A stretch of DNA of 64,000 nucleotides from JADFQT01 sp965216025 (GCA_965216025.1 CBDCEX010000013.1:62001-126000); one strand, 5' to 3'. Numbered from the stretch's first letter, positions 35,920 through 46,364 are shown. The notes: generated from the sequence alone by a model not told the origin. Made by a program: numbers and translations.

Positions 35920-36984
35920 ATGGATTTTGGAGTTTTCTTGGACTTTAGCGTCCGTCGGGGGCAGACTCAGGGGGAATGTTTTCGGGAGTACTTCGACCTG
36001 GTTGACCTGGCGGAGCAGACGGGATTGGACACGGTCTGGCTGGGAGAATCCCACTTTAATCAGAATCGGATAGTTTCCGCGCCCATCGTGGTGGCCGGAT
36101 CCATCGCCACCCGTACTGAAAAGCTGCGGGTCGGCATGGCGGTGCAGGTTTTGCCCCTGATTAATCCGCTGCGGATAGCGGAAGAGGCGGCCACCGTGGA
36201 CCAGATAAGCCAGGGACGCTTCGAGTTTGGCGTAGGACGCAGCGGTAACCAGCGGGCTTATGAGACCATGGGTATACCCTACGAGGAGAGCCGGGACCGT
36301 TTCCAGGAAGCACTGGATATCATTCTGCAAGCCTGGAAGGGGGAAACCTTTTCCTACCACGGCGAGTTCAACCAGATTGAGAACGCATCGGTTTCGCCCC
36401 TACCCTTCCAGCAGCCGCATCCGGTGGTACGCGTGGCCTCGACCGGCGAGGATAGCTTCAGCAGGGTGGGCCGGTTGGGCTTTCCCATCTTCCTGTCCAT
36501 GCGTGGTATGGATATCCACGACCTGGAAACCAACTTGAAGGATTACCACCAGGCCTGGCGAGACGCGGGACATCCGGGCGATGGTGGCGACATCTCGGTT
36601 CGGTTCCCCATGTATATCAGCAATACCCAGGAAGGCGCCACGCAGGAACCTCGAGAGAGCATCGAAGCCTACTTCGCCCGGATGCTCGTCCGGTACCAGC
36701 AGGGCAGGGACGAAGAAGGTGTCGGCGGTTCGCCTACTGATCGGGCGCAGATAATGCAAGCCCGGGCCGAGCGATTAGCCAAACTGAGCTACGAGGAGAT
36801 CCTGGAAACCAAGGTAATCTGCGGCACGCCGGAGGCGGTGATAGAACGGCTGGCCCAGTATAAAGAGACCCTGGGTTTGACCGGATTCACCGCGGAGCTT
36901 AACCCGGGCGGTTTACTGCCCAAGGAAGCGGTGCAACGGACAATGCGCCTGCTCACCGAAGAGGTGATGCCGGCCTTTAAATAG
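35920..36984 (+). CDS. LLM-class flavin-dependent oxidoreductase
   Basis: 354 residues resembling alkanal monooxygenase-like proteins: MDFGVFLDFSVRRG, LDTVWLGESHFNQNRIVSAP, MAVQVLPLINPLRIAEEAATVDQ, GRFEFGVGRSGNQRAYETMG and a C-terminal CGTPEAVIERLAQYKETLG. GFGVGR-type sequence binds the FMN phosphate in this family. AGGAGG precedes the ATG. The substrate is unknown. It has no adjacent flavin reductase. Confidence 0.9.
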   Translation: MDFGVFLDFSVRRGQTQGECFREYFDLVDLAEQTGLDTVWLGESHFNQNRIVSAPIVVAGSIATRTEKLRVGMAVQVLPLINPLRIAEEAATVDQISQGRFEFGVGRSGNQRAYETMGIPYEESRDRFQEALDIILQAWKGETFSYHGEFNQIENASVSPLPFQQPHPVVRVASTGEDSFSRVGRLGFPIFLSMRGMDIHDLETNLKDYHQAWRDAGHPGDGGDISVRFPMYISNTQEGATQEPRESIEAYFARMLVRYQQGRDEEGVGGSPTDRAQIMQARAERLAKLSYEEILETKVICGTPEAVIERLAQYKETLGLTGFTAELNPGGLLPKEAVQRTMRLLTEEVMPAFK

Positions 36985-37135
36985 TTGTCCGCCGCCTGCC
37001 CCGGGTCCAAATCGCCCTTGGGGGATAGCCTAATGCAGTCCAGCCGCCGGATAGTTTCTTAATCTACCTCGAAACGACTCATGTCATTGCGAGATTTCAT
37101 GCCCCGGCGGGGTGCCCCCTACAGATGAATATGGC

Positions 37136-37210
37136 GAGTGAGAGCCCTCACCCCCGGCCCCTCTCCCACTGGGAGAGGGGCCGCCTTGATGGAATCGAGG
37201 TCGGGGTGAG
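37136..37210. repeat. Family R1-like palindrome
   Basis: CCCTCACCCC at one end and GGGGTGAGGG at the other, with internal CCCCTCTCCC/GGGAGAGGGG. A TGTCATTGCGAG end of family R3 lies about 55 bases upstream. Confidence 0.65.
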
Positions 37211-37330
37211 GGCTTATTTTCAGAGCAGGCGTCCTTCCGGGGAAGGGGCTCCCTCCGGGTGACATTTTTATGATGGTTTCTTAATCTACCCGCTCCGCAT
37301 CGAGATGCGGGTGTTAAGGGCCAACATGCC

Positions 37331-37460
37331 CTAGCTGTTGTGGACCCTGACTTCCACCCCGGCGGCGACCGCTTCGCTGAGGGAGCTGATGCAGCCGACG
37401 CCCTCCTAAAATCGAACTTCGCCCAGGGCTTTTAGCTCCAGATAGGGCGTGTTCCAGCAT
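37331..37460 (-). pseudogene. Short degraded coding fragment
   Basis: Minus-strand frame reads NTPYLELKALGEVRF, TAG, EGVGCISSLSEAVAAGVEVRV, stop. It looks like the C-terminal end of a lost gene downstream of thuA-like. The family is not recognised. Confidence 0.3.
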
Positions 37461-37471
37461 CAGGGCCAGGC

Positions 37472-38167
37472 CTAGCTGGCCGTGGCCCAATCCACGCCGT
37501 TGAGCACAATCTTCTGAAATTCCGGAGTCTGGAAGCTCTGACCATCGTGCCCCAACAGTAATACGAACACCTTCCCATCGCCGTACTGGCGGGTCCAACC
37601 CAGAGGGAAGGTTCCTGCCGGCATCTCCCTGGGTTGCCGGTCCGGGCCCCAAGGATGGACGCCAGCCTCAGCTGTGCCGGTGATGAACACATTATTGCCT
37701 TCTTTGATTGCCAGGCCCATGTACAGCTCATCGTTGGTCACAAAATCCGAGACTCCGCTCACCCCCGCATGGCTGGAGCTGCTGACGTTCACGGTGAACT
37801 TCCCATAGGGTGGGTGGAAGCTGGTACCGGAAATCCAGCCCCCGCCGGTAATGTCGTGGTACTCGGCCCAGTGGTCGGGCAGGCAGCCGGAGATATGGAG
37901 GCAAACAAAGCCCTTGCCGGAGCTAATGAAATTCTTCATACCGTTCCGTTCGCTCTCGGACAGCCGCAGGTCCGGAGCTCCGGCCACGTTCTCCCGTCGG
38001 GTATTGAACACCAGGGCATCGTAGCTTCCCAACTGGCCGGTGTTGGCCAGCACTGATGCGTCTTCCGTGACGGTTACCTCGTGTCCGGCGGCTTGAAGGA
38101 AGTCATTCAATACCGGTGTGGATTCCTCGTAGGGGTGCCGGCCTCCCGAAATTACCAAAAGTTTCAT
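37472..38167 (-). CDS. ThuA-domain protein (trehalose-utilisation family, GATase-like fold)
   Basis: 231 residues from ATG 38167, chosen over an upstream TTG because GGAGGTGAC is placed for it. LLVISGGRHPYEESTPVL starts a GATase1-like fold. YDALVFNTRR, SGKGFVCLHISG, HPPYGKFTV and the closing QYGDGKVFVLLLGHDGQSF ... VDWATAS are ThuA hallmarks. The class is linked to sugar catabolism and often lacks a demonstrated reaction. It is followed downstream only by a decayed fragment. Confidence 0.88.
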   Translation of the reverse strand: MKLLVISGGRHPYEESTPVLNDFLQAAGHEVTVTEDASVLANTGQLGSYDALVFNTRRENVAGAPDLRLSESERNGMKNFISSGKGFVCLHISGCLPDHWAEYHDITGGGWISGTSFHPPYGKFTVNVSSSSHAGVSGVSDFVTNDELYMGLAIKEGNNVFITGTAEAGVHPWGPDRQPREMPAGTFPLGWTRQYGDGKVFVLLLGHDGQSFQTPEFQKIVLNGVDWATAS

Positions 38168-38292
38168 CAATGTCACCTCCAAAAATCAGCTAACGGTCGG
38201 GGATGCCTGGCCGCCATTATACTCCGGGTTCGCCTATTGTCGGGGTAATCACCCGGGAAGGTGAGCCCCGAAACCCGAACTTGAGCAGCCGG

Positions 38293-39033
38293 TCAGTTGG
38301 GAATAGGGTTGAACACCAGCCATTTGGCCGGATTCTCGTTGTTGCTCCTCCACTCGTGTTCCGAATTGGGCCGAACCAAAATCGCGTCCCCCTCGGCCAC
38401 GAAATAATCCTGGCCGTCGCACTCGAGGGTGCAGCTGCCCTCCAAGAAGTAGGCCTGGTGCTCGCCGGGATGGACATGCTTTGGAGCCACTTCCCCGGGT
38501 TGCAATCCTCGGAAGGCCATAATGTAGTTGGTGGGGCCGTCCTCCTTGCCTAAAACAGGCCGGGCGGGACCGGGACCCTGGTCTATCTGGTCCAGGTTGC
38601 GGATGACCGGTGGCTGTCCGGTGCCCGGAGTTCCTTCATCCAATGCTCCCCCGGCCAATGCTCTCCCGGCCGAGGCTCCCCCGCTCTGCGCCGCTGCCAG
38701 GGGGTTGACCTCAATGCGTCGTATCACTCCCTGGCCACCGTCGTTCAGCGTGTAATGGTCTACACCGGGCGGGATGTAGACGGCGTCCCCCTCTCGGACC
38801 GGGTACTGCTTTCCGTCGCAGACCAGGGTCCCGATCCCTCTAATGATGAACACTTGGTGCTCCCAGGGATGGATATGATGGGCGCTGGTTTTGTAGGGGT
38901 AAATCTCCGAGTAAGTCATGGTGCAGGTCGGCGGATTATCCTCCAGCCAGATCAGCCGGCCCGCCGGGCCCTCCGGAGTGTAGACGTTGCGAAAATTCCT
39001 GATAAGGGGCTCCAATTCTTCACCTACTGGCAC
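38293..39033 (-). CDS. Bicupin (two cupin-2 barrels)
   Basis: 246 residues. Barrel one has AHHIHPWEHQVFIIRG..GDAVYIPPGVDHYTLN and barrel two has PKHVHPGEHQAYFLEG..GDAILVRPNSEHEW. Each has the H-x-H..E..H metal set, so both sites are probably metal-loaded. A Gly/Ala-rich linker with repeated CCCGGCC-type units (about residues 115-135) joins them. Bicupins include dioxygenases and isomerases of small acids. GTG start. It is upstream of the ThuA gene in the same direction. Confidence 0.85.
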   Translation of the reverse strand: MPVGEELEPLIRNFRNVYTPEGPAGRLIWLEDNPPTCTMTYSEIYPYKTSAHHIHPWEHQVFIIRGIGTLVCDGKQYPVREGDAVYIPPGVDHYTLNDGGQGVIRRIEVNPLAAAQSGGASAGRALAGGALDEGTPGTGQPPVIRNLDQIDQGPGPARPVLGKEDGPTNYIMAFRGLQPGEVAPKHVHPGEHQAYFLEGSCTLECDGQDYFVAEGDAILVRPNSEHEWRSNNENPAKWLVFNPIPN

Positions 39034-39216
39034 CGGCGGGAGGATTGATCATAACTCTAGATTTAACGGTCACCAGGGCATCCCTACTTGTCGCTGCGGG
39101 TCTTGCTCTGCTAGCAGCGTATATTACCAGAAATTAGGGCAGAGGTTGCCCCCGCTGGCAGCTCGATGACCTTCCACTTGAGGGCCTGCTGTGGTGGGTA
39201 GCAGCCCTCGCTGATT

Positions 39217-40659
39217 TCAGGCGATTTCCACTCTTTCCCGTAGGAAGCGATAGGTGGACTCCGAATCACTCTCCGGAACCATGAGCGCGAAAGCCACCGG
39301 TCCCAACCTTCCAATAAGCATGGCGGCCATAAATATACACTTGCCGGCCAGGCTCAATCCCGGCACGATGCCCGTCGAAGCTCCGGTAGTGCCAAAGGCT
39401 GAAACCGTGTCAAACAGCAGATGCACAAAAGGAATGTCTGGGTCGGTTATGGTTAGGATTGGAGCTACGATGACAATGAGCCCGACTCCAACAACCACTA
39501 CAGCAATTGCTCGATAGAATTGAACTGGATGGAGTCGGCGACCGAAAGCCTCGACTTCCGAACGGCCTCGCAGGGCAGAAATCACAGCCGCCACGATCAA
39601 CCCAAAGGTGGCAACCTTGATGCCTCCCGCCACGGAACCGGCTCCGCCGCCGATAAACATCAAGACTGAGAAGGTTAATTTTGTAGGGTCTGCCACTTGA
39701 CCGAAGTCTATTGTGGCGAATCCAGCGGTTCTACCACTTACCGAACCAAATATGGCGTTCGCAAATTTTTCGTACCACTCCAAACCGCCGAGAGTATTCG
39801 GATTCGCAAATTCACCCAAAAGCAGAAATCCAGCCCCGAAGACCCAGAGAAACAGACTGGTGGAGATCACTAGTTTTGTGTTCAGTCTGAAGCGGGAGAA
39901 GTGCCGCTGTTGGTAAATATCCACCAAAATCAGCCAGCCCAGGCCGCCTATCATCATCAGCACGGTGGGGAGGAGCAGGAAAATCGGATCTGCGGCAAAC
40001 CGGGCCAGACTGCTTCCTGCCGGCAGTTCAGGCAAGATATTAAATCCCGCGTTGTTAAAAGACGATACGGACAAGAAAAGCGAATGCCATAGCCCCTCAC
40101 CAAGCCCGATGCCATCCAATCCACGAACCTGGAAAAAGATACCGATAGTCCCTAGCCCATAGATGAGAAACACTACCAGGACTACGGTACGCCCGACCCG
40201 ACGCAACTCCCGCAGGTGGCCCACTCCCACCGTGTCTTGCATCAAACCCCGCATCAGCAGCCGTTCCTGCAGTGTGGAGCGACCCCCTAGCAACAACAGC
40301 AGGAAAGTGGCGAGAACCATGAATCCCAAGCCGCCGATGAGCATCAGGAGGAAAATGACCACCTGGCCGAAGGTAGACCAATAGGTGCTGGTGCTCAGCA
40401 CCGTATGGCCGGTGACTGTTACTGCCGATATAGCGGTGAAGTAAGCCAGATCCAGGGAAGTGTAGACTCCCTGGTTATTGGCAATGGGCAAGGCCAAGAG
40501 CAAGCCGCCGACGCCACTGAGAAAGATGAAGCCGATTATTAATAGGCCGGCTGGAGAAAAAATCCGGCGAGGCGCTCCCCTATGGGATACTTCCAACACC
40601 TTCGGCGCTATCTCATCTAGCCGAGGACGCCGAATGATTTGATCCCTAGGCCGCCTCAA
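39217..40659 (-). CDS. Trk/Ktr-type potassium transporter, membrane subunit
   Basis: 480 codons, TTG start. The four M1-P-M2 repeats of the TrkH/KtrB family are visible through their filter loops: SAVTVTGHTVL, SVSSFNNAGFNIL, GSVSGRTAGFATI and SAFGTTGASTGIV. The length fits KtrB rather than the longer TrkH. The partner NAD-binding subunit (TrkA/KtrA) is not in the window. The protein would import K+ driven by Na+ or H+ gradients. About 320 bases of apparently empty sequence (40660-40981) separate it from the next gene. Confidence 0.9.
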   Translation of the reverse strand: MRRPRDQIIRRPRLDEIAPKVLEVSHRGAPRRIFSPAGLLIIGFIFLSGVGGLLLALPIANNQGVYTSLDLAYFTAISAVTVTGHTVLSTSTYWSTFGQVVIFLLMLIGGLGFMVLATFLLLLLGGRSTLQERLLMRGLMQDTVGVGHLRELRRVGRTVVLVVFLIYGLGTIGIFFQVRGLDGIGLGEGLWHSLFLSVSSFNNAGFNILPELPAGSSLARFAADPIFLLLPTVLMMIGGLGWLILVDIYQQRHFSRFRLNTKLVISTSLFLWVFGAGFLLLGEFANPNTLGGLEWYEKFANAIFGSVSGRTAGFATIDFGQVADPTKLTFSVLMFIGGGAGSVAGGIKVATFGLIVAAVISALRGRSEVEAFGRRLHPVQFYRAIAVVVVGVGLIVIVAPILTITDPDIPFVHLLFDTVSAFGTTGASTGIVPGLSLAGKCIFMAAMLIGRLGPVAFALMVPESDSESTYRFLRERVEIA

Positions 40660-40981
40660 GCCCAGCCCCCCACGCGAGGAATGATTTTTGGGCTGCGCGG
40701 TGGAACGGAATGCTGACCCAGACGATGCTGGGACCTATCTGGGCTAGGCTCAGCCACATAATGAAAATTGATGGAACGCATATGGATTCCGGGAATTATA
40801 CAACCATCCCCAGCGCCACTGTTCGGTGCGAACATCTTTTTACCTGCTATTCCCCTTGGGGAATTCTTTGCACATCAACCGTCTGTAGATAGCATTACTG
40901 TCAGCAACAAAGAACCTGGTATTCCTTACTCCCGGAGCAGCGGTGCGGGTCACCCCTCACGCCTACCACCGGTCGGGCTGT

Positions 40982-42484
40982 TCAGTCGCCAGGAGCCGTT
41001 TCGGCCAGCGGCGCCGGCTCATCGGTGACGGCGAACTTGAAGGCAGATAGTAGAATCGCCAGAAATAATAATCCAGCCATGGTCAGATAAGCGTTATGCA
41101 GCCCCGCGGTAAAGGCCCGGCCGACTCCTCCCGGGTCCCCGGCTTGGACCGCTTCGAGGCTGGGCTGGTAACCCCAGGCCGCCATTGTGGTGGTGACAAT
41201 GGCGGTGGCAATCGCGATGCTGGCCACGCTCCCGGCGTTCCGCACCAGGTTTAGGAAAGCCACGACCACGCCGTACTTCTCTCGCTCCACCGCGCTGAGA
41301 ACCGCGCTGACGTTGGGAGAATAGAAGACCCCCATGCCGCAGCTAAGGAGAATCAGGGCGGGCATAACCACCAACAGGGATGAGTTGGGCGTCAGTGTGG
41401 CAAGGATCAGGAGTCCAGTGGTCGAAAGAGTCAATCCCCCCAGGGTGAAGCGACGCCAGCCGAAGCGATCGGACAGCTGGCCACTGATGGGACCCAGGAA
41501 GGTCATGCAAATCGCACCTGGTACCACCACCAGCCCGGCCTCTCTGGGGCTGAAACCCAACACCATTTGCAGATAGAAGGGCGTCAGGAACAACACTGCG
41601 GAGCTGCCCAGGAAAATCAGGAATCCAGCGGCCACCGCGAAAGAAAAGTTGGGGCGTTGGAAGAACCTCAGCTCCAGCATGGGATTGGTACATTTACGCT
41701 CCCACCAGATAAAGACTCCCAGCAAAATTAGGAATACCAGGGTCGCCAGCAAGATGGGAGGAGAGGTCCAGCCGGCTCGGTGCCCGTTGGTTATGGTCAA
41801 AAGCAGAATCAGTAAGGCTCCCGCAGACAGGGCCGCGCCCAGCCAGTCGAAGCCAGCCCGGCGGCCGGTTCCCCCTCGATCCAGCTGGTTGACCAGAATG
41901 GCCAGACCCAGGGCTATCCCAATAGCCATTGGAGGGATGTTGGCGAAAAACACCGAGCGCCAACCCAGGGAGTCCACCAAAAAACCGCCGGCCGCCGGAC
42001 CGAAAATGGCGCCGATGCCGACGATGGACATCATGGAGCCCACGGCTTTACCCCGCTCCGACTCGGGAAAAACCGCTATTACTATCGCCATGCCGGTGCC
42101 CTGGGTCATCGCCGCCCCGCCGCCCTGGACCAAGCGGGACAGGATCAGGACCGTCAGGTTGGTGGACGCGCCCGCGGCTATAGCCCCTAAGAGATATATC
42201 AGGGACCCCAGGATGTAAACCCTCTTCAATCCGATCAGGTCGGCCAGCCGGCCCATGGGCAGCAGTAGGGCGCTGATGGCCAGCGCATACCCAATGACAA
42301 TCCATTGCGCGGTGGGAATGACCGTATTGAAGTAGCGGGACATCGGCGGCAGGGCCACGCTGACGCTACCGTGGTCCACCACCGAGGCGAAGGTTCCCAC
42401 GGAGACGGCGCCAAAGACCCACCATTTGTAGCTGCTGGCCTGCTTTATTGACCCAAACATTTCTTGCCAATTATTGCCGGGCAC
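40982..42484 (-). CDS. MFS transporter, DHA2 (EmrB/QacA-like) 14-TM drug exporter
   Basis: 500 residues with about 14 hydrophobic segments. Motif A appears as MGRLADLIGLKRVYILG and motif C-like as GPAAGGFLVDSLGWRSVFFANIP, with SQLSDRFGWRRFTLGG in the second half. DHA2 members expel hydrophobic drugs or metabolites using the proton gradient. There is no EmrA-type partner and no regulator nearby. Confidence 0.9.
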   Translation of the reverse strand: MPGNNWQEMFGSIKQASSYKWWVFGAVSVGTFASVVDHGSVSVALPPMSRYFNTVIPTAQWIVIGYALAISALLLPMGRLADLIGLKRVYILGSLIYLLGAIAAGASTNLTVLILSRLVQGGGAAMTQGTGMAIVIAVFPESERGKAVGSMMSIVGIGAIFGPAAGGFLVDSLGWRSVFFANIPPMAIGIALGLAILVNQLDRGGTGRRAGFDWLGAALSAGALLILLLTITNGHRAGWTSPPILLATLVFLILLGVFIWWERKCTNPMLELRFFQRPNFSFAVAAGFLIFLGSSAVLFLTPFYLQMVLGFSPREAGLVVVPGAICMTFLGPISGQLSDRFGWRRFTLGGLTLSTTGLLILATLTPNSSLLVVMPALILLSCGMGVFYSPNVSAVLSAVEREKYGVVVAFLNLVRNAGSVASIAIATAIVTTTMAAWGYQPSLEAVQAGDPGGVGRAFTAGLHNAYLTMAGLLFLAILLSAFKFAVTDEPAPLAETAPGD

Positions 42485-42739
42485 ACGACCCTAAAGCTCA
42501 GGACATTATATGGACCGGCCGGGCAAGTTGCCATGACTCCGGCAACCGGGGTAGGGCCTTCCTAAAAACTGCCGGGCAGTCGAGTCCGGCCCAGCGGCTT
42601 TGGCTGCCAGAGGCTCATCTAGGTCTCCCCAAATAGTTGGTGTATACTCTGGGTGTCTTGCCCAGCAGAATAATAGGAGGCGATGCGCCAAGATGCTCGC
42701 AGCTGAGGGGAGGCAACCAAAGGTATCCGGAGCTAGAAT

Positions 42740-43888
42740 ATGCCCTTGCAATTCGGCGTCTTCGACCACATTGAGCCGGTCCCAGATACGCCTCTGGACC
42801 AAATTTATCGCGACCGTTTGGAGCAAATAAGGCGCTTCGATTCGGCCGGCTTTTATGGTTACCATCTGGCGGAGCACCACACTCCGGCGGTGCACAGCCT
42901 GGCCCCATCCCAAAACATATTCTTGGCCGCGGCGGCGCTGCAAACCGAGAAACTGCGGCTGGGTCCCTGCATCTACGTCCTGCCGCTGCACCATCCCATT
43001 CGGCTGATCGAGGAGATCAGCATGCTGGATAACCTGAGCGGTGGACGCATGGACATCGGGGTGGGCCGGGGCGGCGTACTGGAAGCCTATTTCTGGGGGC
43101 AGGAGTCGGACGTCGAAACCAACTTCGCCAGATATTTGGAAACCCTGGACATCATCAGGGAAGGCCTCAGCCATGAGGAGCTAACCTACGACGGGGAATT
43201 TTATAAGTTCGATGAGTTGCCGATGCGCCTCCGGCCCCTCCAGCGTCCCTACCCGCCCTTCTGGTACATGCGCAACGTCGAGACCGCCGCCATCGACGGC
43301 ATGCACACCATAATTGTCGGTTCGTTGGATAGCTTTGAGGCCAACGTGAAGCGGTATCACGAGGCGTGGGAGCAGCACCAGGGCGTGGGCGCCCTGAATA
43401 TCCAGGGGGAGGAACCCAAGATTGGCCTGGTTAACCACATAGTAATCGCCGAAACCGACGAGGAGGCGGTGAAGATCGCCACCCCCGCCTGGGAGCACTA
43501 CAAGTGGAATCTGGGCGCTCCCCGGCGGCTGGAGGCGGAGAAGCGGGGTCTTACCCAGTTCATGGTGCCCAACGAGCAGATGCGTCCCAAAGGATCTCCG
43601 GACCGGGAGGCCCGGCGGGACCTGTTCTGGTCGCTGGAAGAGCGCTCTGAAGAGCAAAGCCGGCGCAGGCAGGGTCCGGGCGCCGTCGACACGCCGGCCA
43701 GCGGCAGGGGAGCGGGATTTGGAGTAATCGCCGGGTCGCCCGCTTCCATACGGGAATACCTGGATGAGTACGTGGAAACCGGCGCGAATTATTTCGTTTG
43801 CGGCTTTCAATGGGGCAGTTTGACCCACGAACAAACTATGCAATCGGTAGAGTTGTTCGTAGATGAGGTAATGCCCCATTACGTATAG
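42740..43888 (+). CDS. LLM-class flavin-dependent monooxygenase
   Basis: 382 residues: MPLQFGVFDHIEPV, GFYGYHLAEHHTPAVHSLAPS, LGPCIYVLPLHHPIRLIEEISMLD, GRMDIGVGRGGVLEAYFWG and a C-terminal GSPASIREYLDEYVETGANYFVCGFQWG. It is typical of bacterial luciferase-like monooxygenases that use FMNH2. It starts the plus-strand run to 50587 and lies 35 bases before the molybdopterin hydroxylase gene, so the two are probably co-transcribed. Confidence 0.9.
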   Translation: MPLQFGVFDHIEPVPDTPLDQIYRDRLEQIRRFDSAGFYGYHLAEHHTPAVHSLAPSQNIFLAAAALQTEKLRLGPCIYVLPLHHPIRLIEEISMLDNLSGGRMDIGVGRGGVLEAYFWGQESDVETNFARYLETLDIIREGLSHEELTYDGEFYKFDELPMRLRPLQRPYPPFWYMRNVETAAIDGMHTIIVGSLDSFEANVKRYHEAWEQHQGVGALNIQGEEPKIGLVNHIVIAETDEEAVKIATPAWEHYKWNLGAPRRLEAEKRGLTQFMVPNEQMRPKGSPDREARRDLFWSLEERSEEQSRRRQGPGAVDTPASGRGAGFGVIAGSPASIREYLDEYVETGANYFVCGFQWGSLTHEQTMQSVELFVDEVMPHYV

Positions 43889-43923
43889 AACCCCACATCA
43901 ACAACCACCGTCGCGAGGGCTAA

Positions 43924-46176
43924 ATGGTAACGGCATATAGAATAGTAGGTCAGCCGGTGACTCGGGCGGAAGGTCCGGACAAGGTCACCGGGCAAAGCCA
44001 ATACGCCGCAGATATCACTCGGCCCGGCATGCTGTGGGGGAAGGTTCTCCGGAGTCCCTTCCCCCATGCCAAGATATTAAACGTAGACACATCCCGCGCC
44101 AGTCAGTTGGCCGGGGTTCACGCGGTTATTGCCGGGGCTGACCTGCCCGACCGCCGGGTTGGCCGGTTGCTGCGGGACATTCCGGTGCTGGCCCGAGACA
44201 AGGTGCTGTTCGCCGGAGAGAAGGTAGTCGCGGTGGCAGCTGAATCCCCGGACCTGGCGGAAGAAGCATTACTTCTGGTCGATGTGGAGTATGAGCCCCT
44301 TCCCGCCATCTTCGACCCGCTGGAGGCCATGGAAGATTCGGCCCCCATTCTTCACGAGAACCTGGAGTCCTACGTGGGATTGCCCCAGCCTCCCTCGGGC
44401 ATCAACAACGTCTTCGCCCGCAACGCCTGGTCGAAGGGCGATATTGAGCAGGGATTTCGGGACTCCGACCTGGTGTTCGAGCACACCTTCACCGCCCAGC
44501 TGATGCATCAGGCCTATCTCGAGCCTCATGCCTGCGTGGTGGAGGTTGATGATGCCGGGCGAGTCCAGATCTGGGCCTGCAATAAAGGCCCCTTCATGCT
44601 GCGAGAGCAGCTTTCGGCCGTCTGGGACCTGCCCAAGGAGCGGATCCGGGTCAACCCCTGCAGCATTGGGGGCGATTTCGGTGGCAAGGGCTCTTTTATG
44701 GACGTGCCTCTCTGCTACTACCTGGCCCTCCATTCCCAGCGTCCGGTCAAGATGGTCATGGACTATATTCAGGAGTTGATGGCCGGCAATCCCCGCCATC
44801 CGGGCATCATAACTATCAAGACCGGATTGAAACGGGATGGCCGCATCTGGGCGCGACAAGCCAGGACCGTCTTCAACAGTGGGGCGTATGGAGCCTTCAA
44901 GCCGCGGGTTCATTTGCGGGGGGCCGACCACAGCGGGGGTCCGTACAACATCCCCAACGTGCAGATCGACAGCTACATGGTTTACACCAACAACGTTCCC
45001 TGCGGCCACATGCGGTCACCGGCCAAGCCTCAAGTAGGCTTTGCGGTGGAGTCCCACATGGACATGATCGCTCAGGAAATGGGACTGGACCCATATGAGT
45101 TTCGCCTGCGGAACATTCTCAAGCCCGGTGATACTTCCCCCATCGGCGAAGCCTGGCAGGACATACGCGCCGAAGAAACCCTGCGGCAGGCGGCCCAGGC
45201 CGCCGGCTGGGGCGAGCCCAAGAAGAGCGCCAACATGGGAAGAGGCATGGCCATCGCCGACCAGACCCAGGGCTCCGGGCAGTCCACCGCGACAGTAACT
45301 ATAGAGGGCGCCGGTGAGGTGACCCTGTTCATGTCCCTTTGGGATACCGGCACCGGCGCTTCCACAATAATGCGTCAGGTGGTTGCCGAGGCCTTGACGG
45401 TTCCGGTGGAGGATGTGCGCATCGTTATTCGCGACACCGATGCCGTAGATTTCGAGTCTGGCCCGGGCGGTAGCCGGGTGACCTACACCGCTGGACAAGC
45501 GGTGCTCGGCGCAGCCAACGAGCTGAAGGAGCGGCTCAGCCTCCTGGCGGCCGAATACCTGAGCAGTCCGGTGGAGTTGATCCAACAGGGGGCCGATGGC
45601 CAATTCTTCGTGTCCGGTCAGCCGGAGAAGTCGCTCACGGTTAAAGAATTAGCTGGCCGGGCGTTTTCGGCCACCGGTCAGCCGCTGACGGGCACCCTGA
45701 CCCACACCTCGGCGCCATCCGAGGTGACCTCCTACGCCGCGCAGGTGGCGGAAGTGGAGGTGGACCGGGACACCGGCGAAGTAATAGTCAAAAAGATCTA
45801 CACGGTCCATGACGTGGGGACCATTCTCAACCCAATCACCCATCAGGGACAGATTGAGGGAGGCGTAATTCAAGGGCTGGGCTATGCGCTGATGGAAGAA
45901 ATCATCAGTGAAGAGGGGCAGGTTTCCACCTTGAGTCTGGGCGACTACAAAATTCCTACCATGCCGGACATTCCGGAATTAGATACCCGGCTGCTGGAAC
46001 CCTCGGCGGGGCAGGCTCCCTACCAGACCAAGGGAATTGGGGAGAACAGCAACATACCGGTGGCCGGGGCCATCGCCAACGCGGTTTACGACGCGGTGGG
46101 GGTTCGGATCATGGACCTGCCGATTACCGCGGAAAAGGTGCTGAAGGCGCTTAAGGCCCAGCGGGATGGTGTCTAA
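43924..46176 (+). CDS. Xanthine dehydrogenase-family molybdopterin-binding (large) subunit
   Basis: 750 residues, the usual length of a CoxL/XdhA-like large subunit. RAEGPDKVTGQSQYAADI starts the a/b hammerhead domain. The Moco domain shows CSIGGDFGGKGSF, a PCGHMRSPAKPQV loop and GPGGSRVTYTAGQA. KGIGENSNIPVAGAIANAVYDA contains the catalytic Glu. The enzyme hydroxylates an aldehyde or heterocycle using water-derived oxygen. The FAD and 2Fe-2S subunits normally encoded alongside are absent here and must be elsewhere. CGAGGG precedes the ATG. Confidence 0.92.
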   Translation: MVTAYRIVGQPVTRAEGPDKVTGQSQYAADITRPGMLWGKVLRSPFPHAKILNVDTSRASQLAGVHAVIAGADLPDRRVGRLLRDIPVLARDKVLFAGEKVVAVAAESPDLAEEALLLVDVEYEPLPAIFDPLEAMEDSAPILHENLESYVGLPQPPSGINNVFARNAWSKGDIEQGFRDSDLVFEHTFTAQLMHQAYLEPHACVVEVDDAGRVQIWACNKGPFMLREQLSAVWDLPKERIRVNPCSIGGDFGGKGSFMDVPLCYYLALHSQRPVKMVMDYIQELMAGNPRHPGIITIKTGLKRDGRIWARQARTVFNSGAYGAFKPRVHLRGADHSGGPYNIPNVQIDSYMVYTNNVPCGHMRSPAKPQVGFAVESHMDMIAQEMGLDPYEFRLRNILKPGDTSPIGEAWQDIRAEETLRQAAQAAGWGEPKKSANMGRGMAIADQTQGSGQSTATVTIEGAGEVTLFMSLWDTGTGASTIMRQVVAEALTVPVEDVRIVIRDTDAVDFESGPGGSRVTYTAGQAVLGAANELKERLSLLAAEYLSSPVELIQQGADGQFFVSGQPEKSLTVKELAGRAFSATGQPLTGTLTHTSAPSEVTSYAAQVAEVEVDRDTGEVIVKKIYTVHDVGTILNPITHQGQIEGGVIQGLGYALMEEIISEEGQVSTLSLGDYKIPTMPDIPELDTRLLEPSAGQAPYQTKGIGENSNIPVAGAIANAVYDAVGVRIMDLPITAEKVLKALKAQRDGV

Positions 46177-46225
46177 CAAGGCCTTCCCCACATAAAAGTC
46201 ACTCTGGTTATCAACGTTCGCGAGC

Positions 46226-46310
46226 GGCATCCTCTCCCCTTGGGGGAGAGGACTGAGGTGAGGGGTATCACCCTCATCCCAACCTTCTCCCATCAAGGGA
46301 GAAGGGGTTG
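46226..46310. repeat. Family R1 palindrome
   Basis: CCTCTCCCC..GGGGGAGAGG and CTTCTCCC..GGGAGAAG hairpins, inverted relative to 647-723. It lies between the molybdopterin subunit and HpaI genes. Confidence 0.75.
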
Positions 46311-46364
46311 TGGTTGGGCTGGCGGACCCTTACCAAAATCATTCTTCAATAAATTGGAGGCGAA